64,000 nt of DNA from Synergistaceae bacterium UBA5560 (GTDB lineage: Bacteria > Synergistota > Synergistia > Synergistales > Aminiphilaceae): assembly GCA_002425685.1 (NCBI GenBank), contig DIMS01000056.1, positions 1 to 64,000 of the forward strand. The letters run 5' to 3'. Within the stretch, counting starts at the first letter, position 1. Each line of letters opens with the position of its first letter. Below the pieces are notes generated by a model. The model ran no database searches, was not told the DNA's origin, and was given only the letters and a program-made list of their open reading frames with translations. A program made the position numbers and the translations under genes. Shown here in pieces: positions 62,863-64,000 of this stretch.

Positions 62863-63633
62863 TCAGGAACGAGTTTGGTCCGGGCCCAGGGCCTCCTCGG
62901 CGGAAGGCGGGGTTTCTCCCGGAACGTTCCAATGAGCGTTTCCCATGAGGACGAAGGATTCAACGGGGATGAGCGGGCGACGCAGAATCTCCGCCGTCTC
63001 CGGAGAGAGGCCGAGGGACGTGACGATCTCGGCCCCGGCGGTCCGAACGGCATCGAAGTACCAGGAAAGGGTTTCCCGCATCTCCGGAACATGGAGCAGT
63101 TCTCCGGTGGTGCAGAGAAGCGAGCCCAGGAAGCGCTCGTCGTCGCCGTTCGCGAGGAGTTCGAACTCCCGCACCAGGGCGTCGAAATGATGCCGTTCGG
63201 GAAAACCGCAGTTGGAAAGAAGAAAGTTCCGTGTCGTGTGCTCGGGATAGCGAGGGGGGTGGGTATAATGCTCCCCTTTTCGGACAAACCAGGGTTTGGC
63301 CAGAGGAAGGGTTCGCTCGAGAATATGTTTCAGGCGGGCCGTCATGCCGTAGTGATAGAGCGGTGTCGCCCAGATCGTCAGGTCCGACGCCAGTATTTTC
63401 TCGAGGACCCGGGGCATGTCGTCCTTGTGGACGCAGACACCGGGTGTCTTGGTCCAGCAGGCGAAGCACCCCAGGCAGTCCCGGATCTCCAGATCCGTCG
63501 CGTAGAGCGTCTCCGACGATGCCCCCTGCGTTGCGGCGCCTTCCAGAAAAGCCTTGAGGAGGATGTCGGTATTGCTCTTCCGCCCCCGGGGGCTTCCGTT
63601 CAGGGCAAGGATGCGAAAGGGTTTGTCCGTCAT
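62863..63633 (-). CDS. Iron-sulfur flavoprotein/NADPH-dependent FMN reductase-like
   Basis: A 256-residue flavodoxin-fold protein. ILALNGSPRGRKSNTDILL is the FMN phosphate loop. The compact cysteine motif CLGCFACWTKTPGVC (Cys53, 56, 59, 67) is that of archaeal and clostridial iron-sulfur flavoproteins, which bind a 4Fe-4S cluster and take part in electron transfer or oxygen and peroxide detoxification. TPLYHYGMTARLKH follows as usual. Its partner is unknown. Confidence 0.87.
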   Translation of the reverse strand: MTDKPFRILALNGSPRGRKSNTDILLKAFLEGAATQGASSETLYATDLEIRDCLGCFACWTKTPGVCVHKDDMPRVLEKILASDLTIWATPLYHYGMTARLKHILERTLPLAKPWFVRKGEHYTHPPRYPEHTTRNFLLSNCGFPERHHFDALVREFELLANGDDERFLGSLLCTTGELLHVPEMRETLSWYFDAVRTAGAEIVTSLGLSPETAEILRRPLIPVESFVLMGNAHWNVPGETPPSAEEALGPDQTRS

Positions 63634-63702
63634 TGGAGCATCCGTCCTTTCTCTACTCGCCAGAGAAGAAATTTTTGCGCGGAAGTGCTTTCCGTGCTCC
63701 GT

Positions 63703-64000
63703 TCACTCACTGATGAGAGAGCCGCAGAACTCGCACTCCCGGGGATGTCCCGGGGTGACGATGTTGTTGGCGCCACAGCTCCGGCAGGTGACGAGCCGCG
63801 GAACCGGCGGGGGCGCGGAGAGCTCCGTTCGTTGTTGCACGCCTCCGCGGTCCATGAAAGGGGCGTCGTCTCGTGTCCTCTCCTGCGTTCCGCTTTCTTC
63901 TGTCCTGTCGCCCTGTCCTCGTCGCTGCAGATCGGCCTCCATGGCGAGATGGCGTTCCACCGCGGGAACCACCACGCGCTTCGCTCCCTCGTTCAGATAG
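63703..64000 (-). CDS. C-terminal part of a zinc-ribbon protein (runs off the window)
   Basis: Partial gene whose 5' end lies beyond the window. The visible 98 residues start YLNEGAKRVVVPAVERHL, continue through a charged low-complexity stretch (RGQGDRTEESGTQERT) and end in a zinc ribbon, CRSCGANN...CEFCGSLISE (two CxxC pairs). The family cannot be assigned from this fragment. Its stop lies 69 bases upstream of the flavoprotein start, in the same direction. Confidence 0.65.
   Translation of the reverse strand, partial: YLNEGAKRVVVPAVERHLAMEADLQRRGQGDRTEESGTQERTRDDAPFMDRGGVQQRTELSAPPPVPRLVTCRSCGANNIVTPGHPRECEFCGSLISE

Noticed and set aside
1..64000. tRNA genes, rRNA genes, CRISPR arrays and phage genes
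   Set aside because: I looked for conserved tRNA arms, rRNA signatures and regularly spaced repeats and saw none; a covariance-model scan would be needed to exclude a tRNA formally.

Overview
The window is about 60% GC bacterial chromosome with dense operons on both strands. I saw no rRNA, tRNA, CRISPR array, intact insertion sequence or phage gene. The best clue to the organism is the C-terminus of the secreted papain-like protease at 6281-8863: Gly-Gly-Gly-Cys, a hydrophobic helix and an Arg/Lys tail, which matches the Synergist-CTERM sorting signal. With the abundance of TRAP and branched-chain amino acid (LIV) transporters, peptidases and a LysW lysine pathway, this points to an anaerobic, amino-acid-using member of the Synergistota. 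That assignment is inference.

Layout. 1-13.1 kb: a PhzF-like enzyme, an NhaC antiporter, a two-component system, a TIM-barrel isomerase, the sorted protease, and a PucR regulator facing an M20 amidohydrolase/YfcC transporter pair. 13.6-19.5 kb, minus strand: a complete carrier-protein lysine operon, lysW-X-Y-Z-J-K, behind a sigma-70-type promoter and a T-box leader; a second possible attenuator lies between lysX and lysY. 19.8-25 kb: an IclR regulator divergent from a TAXI-type TRAP transporter and an isocitrate-lyase-family enzyme. 25.1-27.4 kb: arsR, an unusual 48-residue eight-cysteine peptide gene, and an ABC-2 exporter, all tightly coupled. 27.8-31.5 kb: a membrane polyferredoxin divergent from a cysteine desulfurase with a palindromic operator, then a Cof-type phosphatase.

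31.6-45.3 kb, minus strand: a nearly complete branched-chain amino acid block, ilvN-ilvC-leuA-leuC-(small ORF)-leuD-leuB-ilvB, then a DctPQM TRAP transporter with its own promoter, then ilvD. The block starts behind a classical ribosome-mediated attenuator whose 36-residue leader peptide is rich in Leu, Ile and Val. 45.6-50.2 kb: a complete LIV ABC transporter (livJHMGF). 50.4-54.9 kb: a ketodeoxygluconate-type catabolic operon (HpaI-family aldolase, IclR regulator, KDPG aldolase, KDG kinase, aminotransferase) behind a promoter flanked by two copies of an IclR-like operator. 55.4-62.5 kb, plus strand: a GntR regulator, an amidinotransferase-fold hydrolase, a second LIV cassette lacking its binding protein, and an amidohydrolase/deaminase, suggesting uptake and deamination of a nitrogen-rich compound. 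62.8-64 kb: an iron-sulfur flavoprotein-like reductase and the 3' end of a zinc-ribbon protein.

Themes. Amino acid synthesis (Lys, Ile/Leu/Val) is controlled by RNA switches in the leaders, while the catabolic modules are controlled by adjacent IclR, PucR, GntR or ArsR regulators. Several genes were visible only by reading leaders and gaps: the Ilv leader peptide, the eight-cysteine peptide, and the basic-codon leader ORF between lysX and lysY.
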